A stretch of DNA of 64,000 nucleotides, from contig CAIOIC010000093.1 of the NCBI GenBank assembly GCA_903858275.1, forward strand, positions 58,788-122,787, read 5' to 3'. Under the pieces are notes generated by a model, which saw nothing but the letters and a program-made list of their open reading frames with translations, did not search any database and was not told where the DNA came from. The translations under genes and the position numbers were made by a program. Position 1 is the stretch's first letter. Each line of letters opens with the position of its first letter. The stretch comes from an uncultured Verrucomicrobia subdivision 3 bacterium (GTDB lineage: Bacteria; Verrucomicrobiota; Verrucomicrobiia; Limisphaerales; UBA11358). Positions 23,357 through 33,056 of the stretch are shown piece by piece.

Positions 23357-24631
23357 TCAAAAAGAGTAACGGTAAGCCAGTGAGAACAGGTGGACATTAA
23401 ACGTGTATTTGCCGTTGAACGCAGGGTTTTGATTGTTCGAAATGTGGCGTTCGTCGTAAAAATCCAATCCATAAGCGGCCTCCAGTGAGTGATGACGTGT
23501 TTTCCAGCCGAGACCAAGGGTGATGACGTTCTGGTTTGCGTCCGGAATGGTCGGAGAGAAAGTTTTGTCCGGCACGGGGCTTTCAAAATACTGGTAGCCT
23601 GCGCGCAGCGTCCAATGTTGGGCGAACTTCCAGTCGCCGCCAATTCCAATGGTGAAGGTGTCTTTCCAATTTTGCGGCAGGTTCTGTGAGGGCACAGACA
23701 GATAATTGAGGCCAACGTTGACGGGCAGATTCTTGAACTGTGAGAACTGAATCCACTCGAAGTCGGTTTCTAGGCGAATCGTGTCGGTGAGGTCAATGCC
23801 ATAACCCGCAGCAATAATATTGGGAAACTTGATCTGGCTCCCAAAGGATGTGCTGGGCACGCCTGAGTAGCTGCTGAATTTCGTGGTGCCGCTGTAGTCC
23901 ACGGTCATTGTGGATCGGTATGTGAGAGCCAGACGCTGGTGGTCGGTTAACTTATACGTGATGCCTAAATTCCCACCGTAGCCGACACCATCGCCTTTTG
24001 CGTGCGCTTCCAAATTGGGCGCATATGGCGAGAGAAATTGTTTGAATTCCAGCTCCGACCACATGATGTCCAGCCCTGCGCCAAGCCAAATTTTATCTGT
24101 AATTTTGACGGCAAGGGAGGGATTAAAATTAACAGCGGTCAATTGAGATGAATGCGGAGCGAAGTAAGTGAACACTCCCGTTGGCTGCTTAAAAGCGGAG
24201 GTGCCGGTGTCCCATTCATTGCCGAGGCCGTAGGGCGTGGTAACGCCGAGACCGACGACGACTTGGTCATTTTTTAATGGCACCGAGGCAAAGAAGTTCG
24301 GCAATAGTTTCCACGGATCTTTAGTGCTGGCCGATTGGCCGGGAACGGTGGTGGACTGAAAATCGGCGCTGATGTAAACGACGCTTGGCGTCAGTTGGAT
24401 TTCGGCATTGGTAATGCCAATGAGGTTGGCAGGGTTTTGTTGCACCGCTGTGGAGTCATCCACTTGGGCAATGCGTCCGCCCGAACGGCCAAGGCCGAAG
24501 GTGCCAATCGTCGGATTCCGAAAACCTTCGGAAAAAGCGCCGGCGACAACGGCAAACATCACAAAGGCGGTCCCCAACCGGAGTAGCGAGTTTTTCAAAC
24601 ACAGACGATAGGTGGTTTTATATGTTTTCAT
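23357..24631 (-). CDS. FadL/OMPP1/TodX-family outer-membrane transporter
   Basis: 424 residues with a signal peptide (FVMFAVVAGAFS) and the FadL hallmark near the mature N-terminus: GRSGGRIAQVDDSTAVQQNPANLIGI region. The rest alternates amphipathic strands (HQRLALTYRSTMTVDYSG, HWTLRAGYQYFESP) and ends in an outer-membrane beta-signal (SLAYRYSF). FadL proteins let long-chain fatty acids and other hydrophobic molecules cross the outer membrane. It is divergent from a methyltransferase resembling the synthase of a fatty-acid methyl-ester signal, so a role in moving that signal is plausible but inferred. Confidence 0.88.
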   Translation of the reverse strand: MKTYKTTYRLCLKNSLLRLGTAFVMFAVVAGAFSEGFRNPTIGTFGLGRSGGRIAQVDDSTAVQQNPANLIGITNAEIQLTPSVVYISADFQSTTVPGQSASTKDPWKLLPNFFASVPLKNDQVVVGLGVTTPYGLGNEWDTGTSAFKQPTGVFTYFAPHSSQLTAVNFNPSLAVKITDKIWLGAGLDIMWSELEFKQFLSPYAPNLEAHAKGDGVGYGGNLGITYKLTDHQRLALTYRSTMTVDYSGTTKFSSYSGVPSTSFGSQIKFPNIIAAGYGIDLTDTIRLETDFEWIQFSQFKNLPVNVGLNYLSVPSQNLPQNWKDTFTIGIGGDWKFAQHWTLRAGYQYFESPVPDKTFSPTIPDANQNVITLGLGWKTRHHSLEAAYGLDFYDERHISNNQNPAFNGKYTFNVHLFSLAYRYSF

Positions 24632-24829
24632 TGGGTTTACTCATTAGTTCCACCGTGTTTTAGACAAAGCGTTTCTGAATGCAAGCCAAACGTCACGAAT
24701 TGGGACTGTATGGCTGACCGTAAAAAACTAGCGCAAATGCTTTTGCAGCCAAATGATGAAACTGATTGGGTTGCGGACGGCAAATTAAAATTTTGTTTTA
24801 TGACGTAAAATGATTTATCCATTTGCAGC

Positions 24830-26347
24830 ATGAGCCACGCGTTAAATGGCAATGGCCACAGCAAAAGTTCTTTGGCACACCAGCCGGCTGGCCCAAAAAA
24901 GAAAGCGCCGCCAACGATTAGCACTTTTCCCGCCGCTATTGTAGGCGAGACTCGTGTGGATTTCATCGTGGATGAGATATCCTTGCGCGGCGTCCTGCTT
25001 CGCATGACGCAGCATTTTGCGGCGTTTGAACTCTACAGTCCTGCCGTCCTGCCACGCCTGTCTGGCGTGCTTGAAAAATTCCAGATCGCGGCGTCGGGCG
25101 GGTCGCTTTATGTCGGACGCGCGGTGGTGCGCAATGTGTTAGACGCCGGCGGCAAAGTTGTCTGCGAGGTGACATTGCAAGAATCGTCATGGCTGGCTGC
25201 CGGACGATTTTCGACAACCCCTATGGGCAGACATGTGGAGCAAGAATTTAAAACGTTCTTAAAAGAGTGGGAGCAGTTTTACACTGTGATGCCGGAATTT
25301 AAGGTGGTTATAGCGGATATGCAGTCATTTCTGCACGATCTTCGTCTATGGCTGGACAAGGTGGAAACGCAAAGGCAAAGAATTCCGGCCAATCAGGCGG
25401 ATGAATTTTTCCTGGAACTGGCCGCGAAGGTTCAGCCGATGATTGTGTCCGGGGTAAAAAATCTTTTCGAGCGCTTTGAGGAAACTTCCCGCCGGATTCA
25501 TCCCGACCGGATCGAGTCTCACCACGCTTTTGCCAAAAGACAAATTTTGCCGTTGTTGCTCTGCTCTCCCTTTGTGCATCGCACTTACAATAAACCGCGC
25601 GGCTATGCCGGGGATTATGAAATGGTGAACATGATGTTCCGCGAACCGGCGCAAGGCGAGACGTTGTATGCCAAGATGATCAACATCTATGCTTTGGATT
25701 TGCCCCCCATCGTTGCCCATCGCAACCGCATTTCCTACCTGCAAAGGCAACTGGAGCAGGAAGCTTTGCGGGTGCGGCGGCAAGCGCAGGACTTGAGCGT
25801 CTACAGCATGGGTTGCGGCCCGGCCCAAGAAGTCCAAAAATATCTGGTGCAAAACGATCTGGCCAACCACACAAACTTTACCCTTGCCGACATGGATCCG
25901 GAAACCCTCGAGCGCACCGGAAAACTACTGCAGGAATTGAAGGCGCGCCATCACCGCCGAGGCTCCATTAACCCCATCCGTAAATCCGCCATCAACCAGA
26001 TTCGGGAATTTCAACGGGTTCAAAATTACAGTCGGTCCGAACAGCACGATTTGATTTACTGCGCGGGATTGTTTGACTATCTCACGGATGAAACCTGCCG
26101 CCAGTTGATGGATGCTTTTTACGCCAAGCTGGCTCCTGGCGGCCTTTTGATTGCGACCAACGTGGATGACCACCCGGCTAGATGCCAGATGGAATGTTTT
26201 CTGGAATGGAACCTAATTCAAAGGGACTTGACCGCCATGCGTGGCATCGCCCCAGAAAAGGCATCGCCGCAGGAGGTGTCCATCAAGAAAGAGCCGACCG
26301 GCGTGAATATTTTTCTGGAAGTGAGAAAGTCAGACGATGGAGAATAA
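24830..26347 (+). CDS. PhcB-like SAM-dependent methyltransferase (3-hydroxy fatty acid methyl ester synthesis family)
   Basis: 505 residues. An N-terminal PilZ-like region (about 30-130; VDFIVDEISLRGVLLRM) is followed by a helical domain with the family motif YNKPRGYAGDYEMVNMMF. The C-terminal class I methyltransferase domain has VYSMGCGPAQEVQKYL as motif I, TLADMDPETLER and DLIYCAGLFDYLTDETCR. Ralstonia PhcB, annotated as the extracellular factor (3-OH palmitic acid methyl ester) biosynthesis protein, is the relative I recognise. The next two genes match PhcS and PhcR in type and order, with overlapping reading frames. It probably makes a methyl-ester signal; the acyl chain is unknown. Confidence 0.75.
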   Translation: MSHALNGNGHSKSSLAHQPAGPKKKAPPTISTFPAAIVGETRVDFIVDEISLRGVLLRMTQHFAAFELYSPAVLPRLSGVLEKFQIAASGGSLYVGRAVVRNVLDAGGKVVCEVTLQESSWLAAGRFSTTPMGRHVEQEFKTFLKEWEQFYTVMPEFKVVIADMQSFLHDLRLWLDKVETQRQRIPANQADEFFLELAAKVQPMIVSGVKNLFERFEETSRRIHPDRIESHHAFAKRQILPLLLCSPFVHRTYNKPRGYAGDYEMVNMMFREPAQGETLYAKMINIYALDLPPIVAHRNRISYLQRQLEQEALRVRRQAQDLSVYSMGCGPAQEVQKYLVQNDLANHTNFTLADMDPETLERTGKLLQELKARHHRRGSINPIRKSAINQIREFQRVQNYSRSEQHDLIYCAGLFDYLTDETCRQLMDAFYAKLAPGGLLIATNVDDHPARCQMECFLEWNLIQRDLTAMRGIAPEKASPQEVSIKKEPTGVNIFLEVRKSDDGE

Positions 26348-27779
26348 CAATATTCTTAGCAACCGCGAGGCTCTCAAAGCCTACACCCACTACGAACGCC
26401 AGATTTACGTCCGTCATCTCGAAGTGGGGTCATATTTGGTCATGGCGCTGATGCCCGCCGGCGTAGTGTTGGATTATTATGTTTATCCAGCACACCTTGC
26501 CTATTTCCTGAAACTGCGGACGGTGGCGGCATTCATGGGCGGCCTGGTCTGGCTGGCATTGCAGACGCGGCTGCGGGGAAAAGTGGATCGGTTTTTAAGT
26601 TTGGTGCTGGCGTTGATCCCGGCCTATTTCATTTGCTGGATGATCCATGTGACAGAGGGAGTCAACTCGCCATATTACGCCGGTTTAAACCTGGTGCTCC
26701 TGTCGGTGGCGCTGGTCATGAGATGGTCGGCAGATTTGAGCATCGCCGCTTCAACCTTGGTCGTCTTGATGTATTTTGCCGCTTGTTTTTTTCGCCCACC
26801 GGTTCCGAACCACGATCCAGGCATTTTTTTTAACAACTTATATTTTTTAGTGCTCACCGCTATCATTGTAGTCATCAGCGGCTGGGTGCATCGCTCCCTG
26901 CGCATCCGGGAATTCGTGCTGAACTACGAACTCGACCAGAGTAAACGCGAGCTTGAAACAACGAACACTAAACTCTCCGAACAAAATCTTGCCCTTGAAA
27001 AAGCTAACCGCGAAATCAAGGAGGCCGAAATACAGCTGGTGCAGGCCGAAAAAATGTCCTCGCTTGGGCGATTCAGCGCCGGTCTCATGCATGATATTCT
27101 CAATCCGTTAAATTACGCCCGCACTGGCACCTTCACGCTCCGTAAAAAAAGCCGCCACCTGTCCCCGGAGCTGCGCTCGGAATTTGATGAAACCCTTACC
27201 GACATCGAGGACGGTCTCAAGCGCGTGGATCACATCGTTTCCGACCTACGCTCTTTTACCCACCCTGGCGGACAGACCCCGGAAACTGTCGAGCTGGCAG
27301 ATATATTCAAAACCTCGCTTCGTTTCGTTTCCAGTGAGTTGAAGGAAAAAAATATTTCCCTGGAACTGAACCTCCTGCCAGATCAAAAAATCTGGATCGG
27401 ACGAAATCAGTCGATTCTGGTATTGGTCAACCTGCTAGAAAACGCCATCGACGCACTGGCCGAAAAAACTTTTCCGGCGGGCGAACCGCCCGTCATTAAA
27501 ATCTCAAGCCTCACCCAGGGCGATCACGGCCTGATTTTTATTCGGGATAACGGCCCCGGCATAGGCGCGGATATTCTCCCCAAAATTTTTGACCCGTTTT
27601 TCACCACCAAAGACGTGGGTAAAGGCACCGGCTTGGGTTTAAGTATCTGTTTTGGTATCATTCGCGGCTATGGTGGTAATCTCACGGTAAACAGCGAGCC
27701 GGGAAAATTCTGCGAATTCACCCTCGACCTGCCAGCCAACGAAGCTGCCGCTCAATCCTTACTTAAAAATGCTGACTGA
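26337..27779 (+). CDS. PhcS-like membrane sensor histidine kinase
   Basis: 480 residues. About six transmembrane helices fill the first 190 residues ([33 protein letters not shown] and others), without a large periplasmic domain, as expected for a sensor of a hydrophobic ligand. A coiled coil ([20 protein letters not shown]) leads to the H-box [17 protein letters not shown]. The ATPase domain is complete: N-box [12 protein letters not shown]1 [11 protein letters not shown]-box [10 protein letters not shown]2 [10 protein letters not shown]. The start overlaps the previous gene by 11 bp and the end overlaps the next by 11 bp, so the operon is tightly coupled. Confidence 0.85.
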   Translation: MENNNILSNREALKAYTHYERQIYVRHLEVGSYLVMALMPAGVVLDYYVYPAHLAYFLKLRTVAAFMGGLVWLALQTRLRGKVDRFLSLVLALIPAYFICWMIHVTEGVNSPYYAGLNLVLLSVALVMRWSADLSIAASTLVVLMYFAACFFRPPVPNHDPGIFFNNLYFLVLTAIIVVISGWVHRSLRIREFVLNYELDQSKRELETTNTKLSEQNLALEKANREIKEAEIQLVQAEKMSSLGRFSAGLMHDILNPLNYARTGTFTLRKKSRHLSPELRSEFDETLTDIEDGLKRVDHIVSDLRSFTHPGGQTPETVELADIFKTSLRFVSSELKEKNISLELNLLPDQKIWIGRNQSILVLVNLLENAIDALAEKTFPAGEPPVIKISSLTQGDHGLIFIRDNGPGIGADILPKIFDPFFTTKDVGKGTGLGLSICFGIIRGYGGNLTVNSEPGKFCEFTLDLPANEAAAQSLLKNAD

Positions 27780-29019
27780 TTACGACTATAGAAAACTAAG
27801 CATCCTCTATGTGGACGACGAGGAAAAGTCCCTGACGACTTTTTCCCGCGCCTTCGAGAGCGAGTTTCGTATCCTTACGGCCAGTAGCGCGCAGGACGGA
27901 CTCAAACTGATCGAGCAGCACGGTGATGAAATTGGCATCCTGATGACCGACCAGCGTATGCCTGGCGAAAAAGGAGTTTGGCTGCTCGAGCGCGCCCGTC
28001 AGTTGCGCCCGCGGATTTTGCGAATTCTTGTTACCGCCTACACGGACATGGACGCCGCCATCCAAGCCGTGAACAGCGGTGCCATTTACAAATTCATCAC
28101 CAAACCCTGGGATCCGCCGCAGCTTGAGCTCACGCTAAAGCAGGGACTCGAATTTTTTATGGTGCAAGCGGAACGCGATCAGTTGCTGCACGAAAAAATG
28201 TCGGTGCTCCGCAACATGATGATTGCCGATCGCATCGTCAGCCTTGGACTGCTCGCAGCTGGCTTGAGCCATCACATCAAGAATTCAATGGTCGCCGTCA
28301 AAACTTTTCTCGAGCTCGCCCCGATGAAGATGGTTGAGGAAAAGGGCAACACTGACGACCTGCGTGATCCGGATTTTTGGCGTGAATACCATCAAAACGT
28401 CCAAGGGCAGATTGAAAAAATCAACCATCTGCTTGTCGATTTACGCACGGCCTCGGAAAATAGATCCGGCGAACCGTTTGCCGACCAAATTCATCTGAAA
28501 TCTGCTGTGGCCAACTGTCTCGACCAGTTCCGGGCGCCGCTGGCCGCGCGGCGGATAGAGGTGCAGAACCATATTCCCGGTTCCCTCCCGCCGCTGCAGG
28601 TGGACAAACCCAAGTTTGATCGACTGGTGGAGTTGCTGGTGAAAGACGAACTAGCAATGTTGCCCGCCGGCAGTCGCATCACCTTCTCAGCGGAACTGCA
28701 AGGTCAGGAAATCGCCATTCAACTTACTGACAACGGTCCGGCGCTGCCGCAAGAAGCGTTGCGGGTTGTGCTTGATCCGTTCGTGGTCACCAGCGGGAAG
28801 CCTTCGGAATATGGCATCAATCTGATGGCCTGTTTTTTCATTGCCCACCACCACGGCGGCAAAATTGAGGCGCAAACCCTCCCTGGCACCGGCAATTGTT
28901 TCACCATCCGCCTCCCGCTCATACCCGGAACCGTCATGCCGTCGTCTAACGACGCGGAGTTTTTGAAAAAAGCACTACTGAACGAAGGTCTTTGGGATAA
29001 ACTTATCACTCGCAGTTGA
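27769..29019 (+). CDS. PhcR-like response regulator fused to a histidine-kinase-like domain
   Basis: 416 residues. The N-terminal receiver (residues 10-125) has the acidic pair YVDDEE, phospho-acceptor Asp in MTDQRMPGE, and FITKPWDP with the conserved Lys. Instead of a DNA-binding domain it carries an H-box-like helix (AAGLSHHIKNSMVAVKTFLE) and a kinase-type ATPase domain. That domain is degenerate: the N-box reads VKDELAML, and G2 is SEYGINLMACFF instead of GxGLGL. Ralstonia PhcR is also a receiver with a kinase-like C-terminus, which supports the comparison. It may bind or inhibit the kinase rather than act as one. Confidence 0.82.
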   Translation: MLTDYDYRKLSILYVDDEEKSLTTFSRAFESEFRILTASSAQDGLKLIEQHGDEIGILMTDQRMPGEKGVWLLERARQLRPRILRILVTAYTDMDAAIQAVNSGAIYKFITKPWDPPQLELTLKQGLEFFMVQAERDQLLHEKMSVLRNMMIADRIVSLGLLAAGLSHHIKNSMVAVKTFLELAPMKMVEEKGNTDDLRDPDFWREYHQNVQGQIEKINHLLVDLRTASENRSGEPFADQIHLKSAVANCLDQFRAPLAARRIEVQNHIPGSLPPLQVDKPKFDRLVELLVKDELAMLPAGSRITFSAELQGQEIAIQLTDNGPALPQEALRVVLDPFVVTSGKPSEYGINLMACFFIAHHHGGKIEAQTLPGTGNCFTIRLPLIPGTVMPSSNDAEFLKKALLNEGLWDKLITRS

Positions 29020-29121
29020 TAATTTTGCGGTGACAAGTTCGTTTGACTTTTGAGTATTGGCTACGGAATATGGAGAGCAGTTGATGACGAAACCTCCAAA
29101 CCAATTTTTGCCTGTCAGTTT

Positions 29122-31149
29122 ATGAAGACAATTCTGGTTTTGTCTCCGCATCCTGACTTTGCCGAGGGCGTTCGCACCAGCCTTAATCCCCAACAATACC
29201 GTGTTATTCACCGGCTTAATGTAGAGGAGGCCGAACCGCTCATCGTCCACGGTCTGGCCACCGCTTGCATTCTTGATGCAGATCTCATGGGGGTCGAAAG
29301 TGTCTGGGTGATTGAACGCCTCCGCCGCCGCGACGCCCGGACGCCCATCATCGCCTATACCGAGACCACTCAATCCGACTGGGAGGAAGAAGCCTTTTTA
29401 CGCGGCGTCACGCATATTTTAACCAAGCCAGTCCGCCACCGCTTGCTGAATTCTATTTTGGAAAGACTTGTCAACCAGCCGGTCAGTTCGCGTCCACCCA
29501 TCATTCCATTCGGCTACTCGCCGCCGCTTCCGCGCACAACGGTTCAGCCTGCCGATGTTGCGCGATCGGTGAACGCTTCGCAGACGCTCGACGTGCTCCG
29601 CGATTTTTCGTCTATTCTTACGCACTCGCTCGACGCGGAGGCGATGCTGAAACAATTTCTCCAGTTTCTCCGTGAAATTTTGAGCGTCAACCGCGTCGCC
29701 GTTTTTTTAAACCGACCCTGTTCGCCGCTCACCGAAGTATTGTCGCCAGAAGACACGCGTCGGTTGCGCGTGGCTGCCGCCATTGGAATTTCCTCCGGCC
29801 TGCTTGAACATTTTGAGCTGTCGCTCGATTCCGGTCTTGGTGCGCAGATTTCCCGGCTGGGCCGTATCCTGCGCCGCGATAGCGATGAAACCCGCATGGA
29901 CGCGGAGGCACAGAAAGAATTTGAGTTGCTCGGCGCCCAGGTGGCGGTCCCGATTCCCAGCCGCGATGCCATCGTCGGCGTCGCCGTTTTCGACGGCCGC
30001 ATCACCGGCGAACCGCTCGTCAACGTGGAGCTGGAACTGATTTTCCATTTGCTGGAACAGGTCGGCCTCGCGCTGCGCAACATCTGGCTTCATGACCAAT
30101 TGGCTGGCAATCACGAAATGATGGCCAATGTGCTGCGCGAATTGAGTAGCGCCTGCATCGTTGTTGGCCGTGATCTGAAAGTGCTCCATGCGAATAAAGC
30201 CGCCCGCCGCCACTTTGGCCGCAAAAACGAGCGAACTGGCGGCTTGGAATTCAGCGACTTGCCACAGCTACTCGGCGGGAAAATTTATCAGGTGTTAAAA
30301 ACCGGTGCGGCGCTGGAGCCGTTCCGCTTTGAGCCGGAGAATTCACCGGGAACCGTTTACAGCATCAGCGTGGTGCCCTTTCAACGCGGGAACTCCGCCG
30401 TGCCCGGCTCGGTCCTGTTGACCGCTGATGATCTGACGCAAGGTGAACAATTACGCAATCTTGAAATCGAGGCCGCCAACCTCCGGCTTGTCCGGACGAT
30501 GGCCGACCGGATGGCTCACGAGATTGGCAACGCCATGGTGCCCATTTCAACACATCAGCAGTTACTCAATGAAAAGTTCGGTGACCCTGAATTTCGAGTC
30601 TCGCTGAATCAGGCATTAGGCGATGGCGTCAAGCGCGTTTCCCGGCTGATTAACCAGATGCGTTTTCTTGCGCACGAAGGCCACATCGAGCAGGAGTCCT
30701 TCCCGATCGGGAAAGTGATTCTGGAGGCCTATCAGGAAGCCACGCGCCAGCAGCCGGTCGAGGGGGCGCATTTGAAATTCGACCATACCAGCAAGCCAGT
30801 CATCATCACCGGCGACCGGGCGGCATTGAAACACGCGTTGTCGGAAATCATGCTCAACGCGCTTCAGGCGAATCTCCAGAAGCCGCAAATTGACGTCCGG
30901 TTGGAATCGGCTGATACCAAAGGCCATCGCGCCTTGACCATCGAAGTGCTCGACAGTGGTTCCGGCTTCTGCCCTGAATCAGCCCATAAGGTGACTGCGC
31001 CATTTTATACCACGCGCAATGTTGGTCTCGGTCTCGGCCTAGCGGTCAGCCGGAAAATTATTGAGACCCACAACGGCAAGCTTGAAATCATCCCGTCTCC
31101 CACCGGTCTCGTGCGGGTGTCTTTGCCAATGGATGCTCAGGTGAACTGA
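29122..31149 (+). CDS. Multidomain histidine kinase (receiver-like, GAF, PAS, HATPase)
   Basis: About 675 residues from ATG 29122; a TTG at 29050 would add 24 residues ahead of the receiver and is less likely. The N-terminus is a receiver-like domain (KTILVLSPHPDFAEGV, ILDADLMGVESVWVIE, ILTKPVRHR). A GAF domain (about 200-350), a PAS-like segment (ELSSACIVVGRDLKVLHANK) and a kinase core with H-box MADRMAHEIGNAMVPIS, G1 LDSGSGFCPES and intact G2 VGLGLGLAVSRKI follow. It lies 100 bp after the PhcR-like gene on the same strand and probably belongs to the same signalling unit. Confidence 0.8.
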   Translation: MKTILVLSPHPDFAEGVRTSLNPQQYRVIHRLNVEEAEPLIVHGLATACILDADLMGVESVWVIERLRRRDARTPIIAYTETTQSDWEEEAFLRGVTHILTKPVRHRLLNSILERLVNQPVSSRPPIIPFGYSPPLPRTTVQPADVARSVNASQTLDVLRDFSSILTHSLDAEAMLKQFLQFLREILSVNRVAVFLNRPCSPLTEVLSPEDTRRLRVAAAIGISSGLLEHFELSLDSGLGAQISRLGRILRRDSDETRMDAEAQKEFELLGAQVAVPIPSRDAIVGVAVFDGRITGEPLVNVELELIFHLLEQVGLALRNIWLHDQLAGNHEMMANVLRELSSACIVVGRDLKVLHANKAARRHFGRKNERTGGLEFSDLPQLLGGKIYQVLKTGAALEPFRFEPENSPGTVYSISVVPFQRGNSAVPGSVLLTADDLTQGEQLRNLEIEAANLRLVRTMADRMAHEIGNAMVPISTHQQLLNEKFGDPEFRVSLNQALGDGVKRVSRLINQMRFLAHEGHIEQESFPIGKVILEAYQEATRQQPVEGAHLKFDHTSKPVIITGDRAALKHALSEIMLNALQANLQKPQIDVRLESADTKGHRALTIEVLDSGSGFCPESAHKVTAPFYTTRNVGLGLGLAVSRKIIETHNGKLEIIPSPTGLVRVSLPMDAQVN

Positions 31150-31166
31150 ATTGTTTTTAAAACATA

Positions 31167-31196
31167 AACCCCCGCAGGTTTGATCCTACGGGGGTT
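31167..31196. terminator. Bidirectional hairpin terminator
   Basis: AACCCCCG-CAGG / CCTA-CGGGGGTT, an 8-bp outer stem plus three inner pairs around one mismatch. It lies between the convergent kinase and ferredoxin genes. T-rich sequence follows on both sides (GCCTTTTG on plus, TATGTTTT on minus). Confidence 0.7.
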
Positions 31197-31217
31197 GCCT
31201 TTTGAATAGGCGGAGTT

Positions 31218-31448
31218 TTAGCCGTTATCGCCGATAGCTTCCACGGGGCAACCTTCCTTGGCTTCATTGCAGCGCTTTTCCTCATCCGGCGTGGCGGGCT
31301 GCTTGTAGACGTAGGTGTAACCGCCGTCTTCGTTGCGCTTGAAATTATCCGGGGCCGTTTCGCGGCACAGGTCGCAGTCAATGCATTGATTGTCCACGTA
31401 AAATTTTCCAGTGATGTTTTCGGGGTATTTGTTTGCAGCGTCAGCCAT
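31218..31448 (-). CDS. 4Fe-4S ferredoxin (76 aa)
   Basis: The cluster ligands are CIDCDLC near residues 23-29 and the later CPVEAIGDNG cysteine; an additional cysteine lies in KRCNEAKEG. The spacing with a long linker (APDNFKRNEDGGYTYVYKQ) matches the single-cluster, Thermotoga/Pyrococcus-like ferredoxins. It is a small soluble electron carrier. The gene is monocistronic, convergent with the kinase gene and divergent from pyruvate kinase. Confidence 0.88.
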   Translation of the reverse strand: MADAANKYPENITGKFYVDNQCIDCDLCRETAPDNFKRNEDGGYTYVYKQPATPDEEKRCNEAKEGCPVEAIGDNG

Positions 31449-31570
31449 AAATTTATTTTTAAGTTAGGTGAAAACTATGGCCAGATTGCCCAGATAAGGC
31501 AAGCCTGTTTTCCAGCGAAAGGCAGATAAAATACTTTTTTATTGGACACAGCAGCGTTACTTTTGCCGCC

Positions 31571-32989
31571 ATGCAAAGGGGAACCCTCCGTCGAACAAAA
31601 ATCGTTTCCACCCTCGGCCCGGCCACCGATTCCGCCGAAATGATCGGCAAGCTCATGGATGCGGGTGTTAACGTCTTCCGCCTCAATATGTCCCACGCGC
31701 CGCATGACTGGGTGCGTCGCGTCGTCGCCGACATTCGCGCCGAGGCCAAGCAGCGTCGCGGTCACGTCGGCATTCTCATGGACACGCAAGGTCCCGCGAT
31801 TCGCACCGGCGACATCAGTTCGCCGCTGGACCTGCAGCCGGGGCAAAAATTTACGCTCACCGTCCGCGGAGAAAAAAGCGAGGAGGAACATTCCGTAGAT
31901 GTGAACTACGAGAACTTCATCAACGACATCAGCGTTGGCGACGTGGTTCTGATTGATAACGGCACCATCCAGATGAAGGTGCTCACTAAAAATGGCAACA
32001 AGGTGGAATGCGAAGTTCTCACCGCCGGCACGCTGGGCAGCCGCCGCCACATCAATTTGCCCGGCGTCAAAGTCAGCCTGCCCGCCCTCACCGCCAAGGA
32101 CATCAAGGATGTGAAGCTCGGTCTGGAACTTAACGTGGATTTCATCGCGCTCTCCTTTGTGCGCGAGGCGCGCGACTTGTTGCAGCTCCGCGAATTGTTC
32201 GAGCCGGGCAAGCCATCGCCGTTTGTCATCGCCAAAATTGAAGACCAGCAGGCCGTTTTGAATCTCGAATCCATCGTGCGGGAAGCGGACGGCATCATGG
32301 TTGCCCGCGGCGACTTGGGAATTGAAATTCCATTTTATGATTTGCCCATCGTTCAGCGGCGCATTGTCAAAATCTGTTTGCGGCTTGGCAAACCCGTCAT
32401 CGTCGCCACCCATATGCTCGAAAGCATGATTGAAGCGCCGATGCCCACGCGCGCCGAAGTCACCGACGTGGCGAATGCCGTATTTGAAGAAGCCGACGCC
32501 ATCATGTTGAGCGGCGAGACCACCGTCGGCAAATATCCGCTCAAGTGCATTGAAGTCTTCGACAAAATTGCCACCCGCATCGAACGCAGCGGCAATGCAC
32601 AATTCCATGAGGCCGCCGAACTCACCACCGCCCGTGAGAAACTCGTCAAAAGCGCCGTTGTCATGGCCAACGAGCTCAAAGCCGCCGCCATCGTCTCTTT
32701 CACCCGCCACGGACACATGGCCCGCTACGCCGGCTGGATGCGCCCGCGCTACTCGCCCATTTACGCGATGTGTGACAACGAACGGTCCGCGAACGAACTT
32801 ACTTTGAGCTGGGGCGTAACACCCTTCGTAACGGAATTCGATTTCATTCAACCGCAAAACACCATCGAAACCGGACTGAAAAGCCTAGCGGCTCAAGGCC
32901 GGTTGAAAACGGGTGACACCGTCGTAATCATCGGCGCGATTTCCGTCGGCACCGAAATTGTGGACGCGGTGCAAATGCGGACGGTGTAA
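31571..32989 (+). CDS. pyk: Pyruvate kinase
   Basis: 472 residues with the glycolytic enzyme's core motifs. The N-terminal RRTKIVSTLGPATDS and VFRLNMSHA bind nucleotide and substrate. FVIAKIEDQQAVLNL and MVARGDLGIEIPF hold the catalytic Lys and metal-binding acids. LSGETTVGKYPLKCIEV marks the barrel end. The C-terminal domain is complete (VIIGAISVGTEIVDA). It converts phosphoenolpyruvate and ADP to pyruvate and ATP. A strong hairpin follows directly. Confidence 0.96.
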   Translation: MQRGTLRRTKIVSTLGPATDSAEMIGKLMDAGVNVFRLNMSHAPHDWVRRVVADIRAEAKQRRGHVGILMDTQGPAIRTGDISSPLDLQPGQKFTLTVRGEKSEEEHSVDVNYENFINDISVGDVVLIDNGTIQMKVLTKNGNKVECEVLTAGTLGSRRHINLPGVKVSLPALTAKDIKDVKLGLELNVDFIALSFVREARDLLQLRELFEPGKPSPFVIAKIEDQQAVLNLESIVREADGIMVARGDLGIEIPFYDLPIVQRRIVKICLRLGKPVIVATHMLESMIEAPMPTRAEVTDVANAVFEEADAIMLSGETTVGKYPLKCIEVFDKIATRIERSGNAQFHEAAELTTAREKLVKSAVVMANELKAAAIVSFTRHGHMARYAGWMRPRYSPIYAMCDNERSANELTLSWGVTPFVTEFDFIQPQNTIETGLKSLAAQGRLKTGDTVVIIGAISVGTEIVDAVQMRTV

Positions 32990-33000
32990 TTCTCAACCTG

Positions 33001-33048
33001 AAAAAATTCAATAGCGCAGGCAAGGTTGCCTGCGCTATTGAATTTTTT
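33001..33048. terminator. Bidirectional terminator between pyk and nuoN
   Basis: A 23-bp perfect inverted repeat: AAAAAATTCAATAGCGCAGG continuing to CAA, loop GG, then the complement ending in TTTTTT. The A/T ends give a U-run in either direction, so it can stop both pyk and the 14-kb nuo transcript. Confidence 0.85.
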
Positions 33049-33056
33049 AATCCGGT

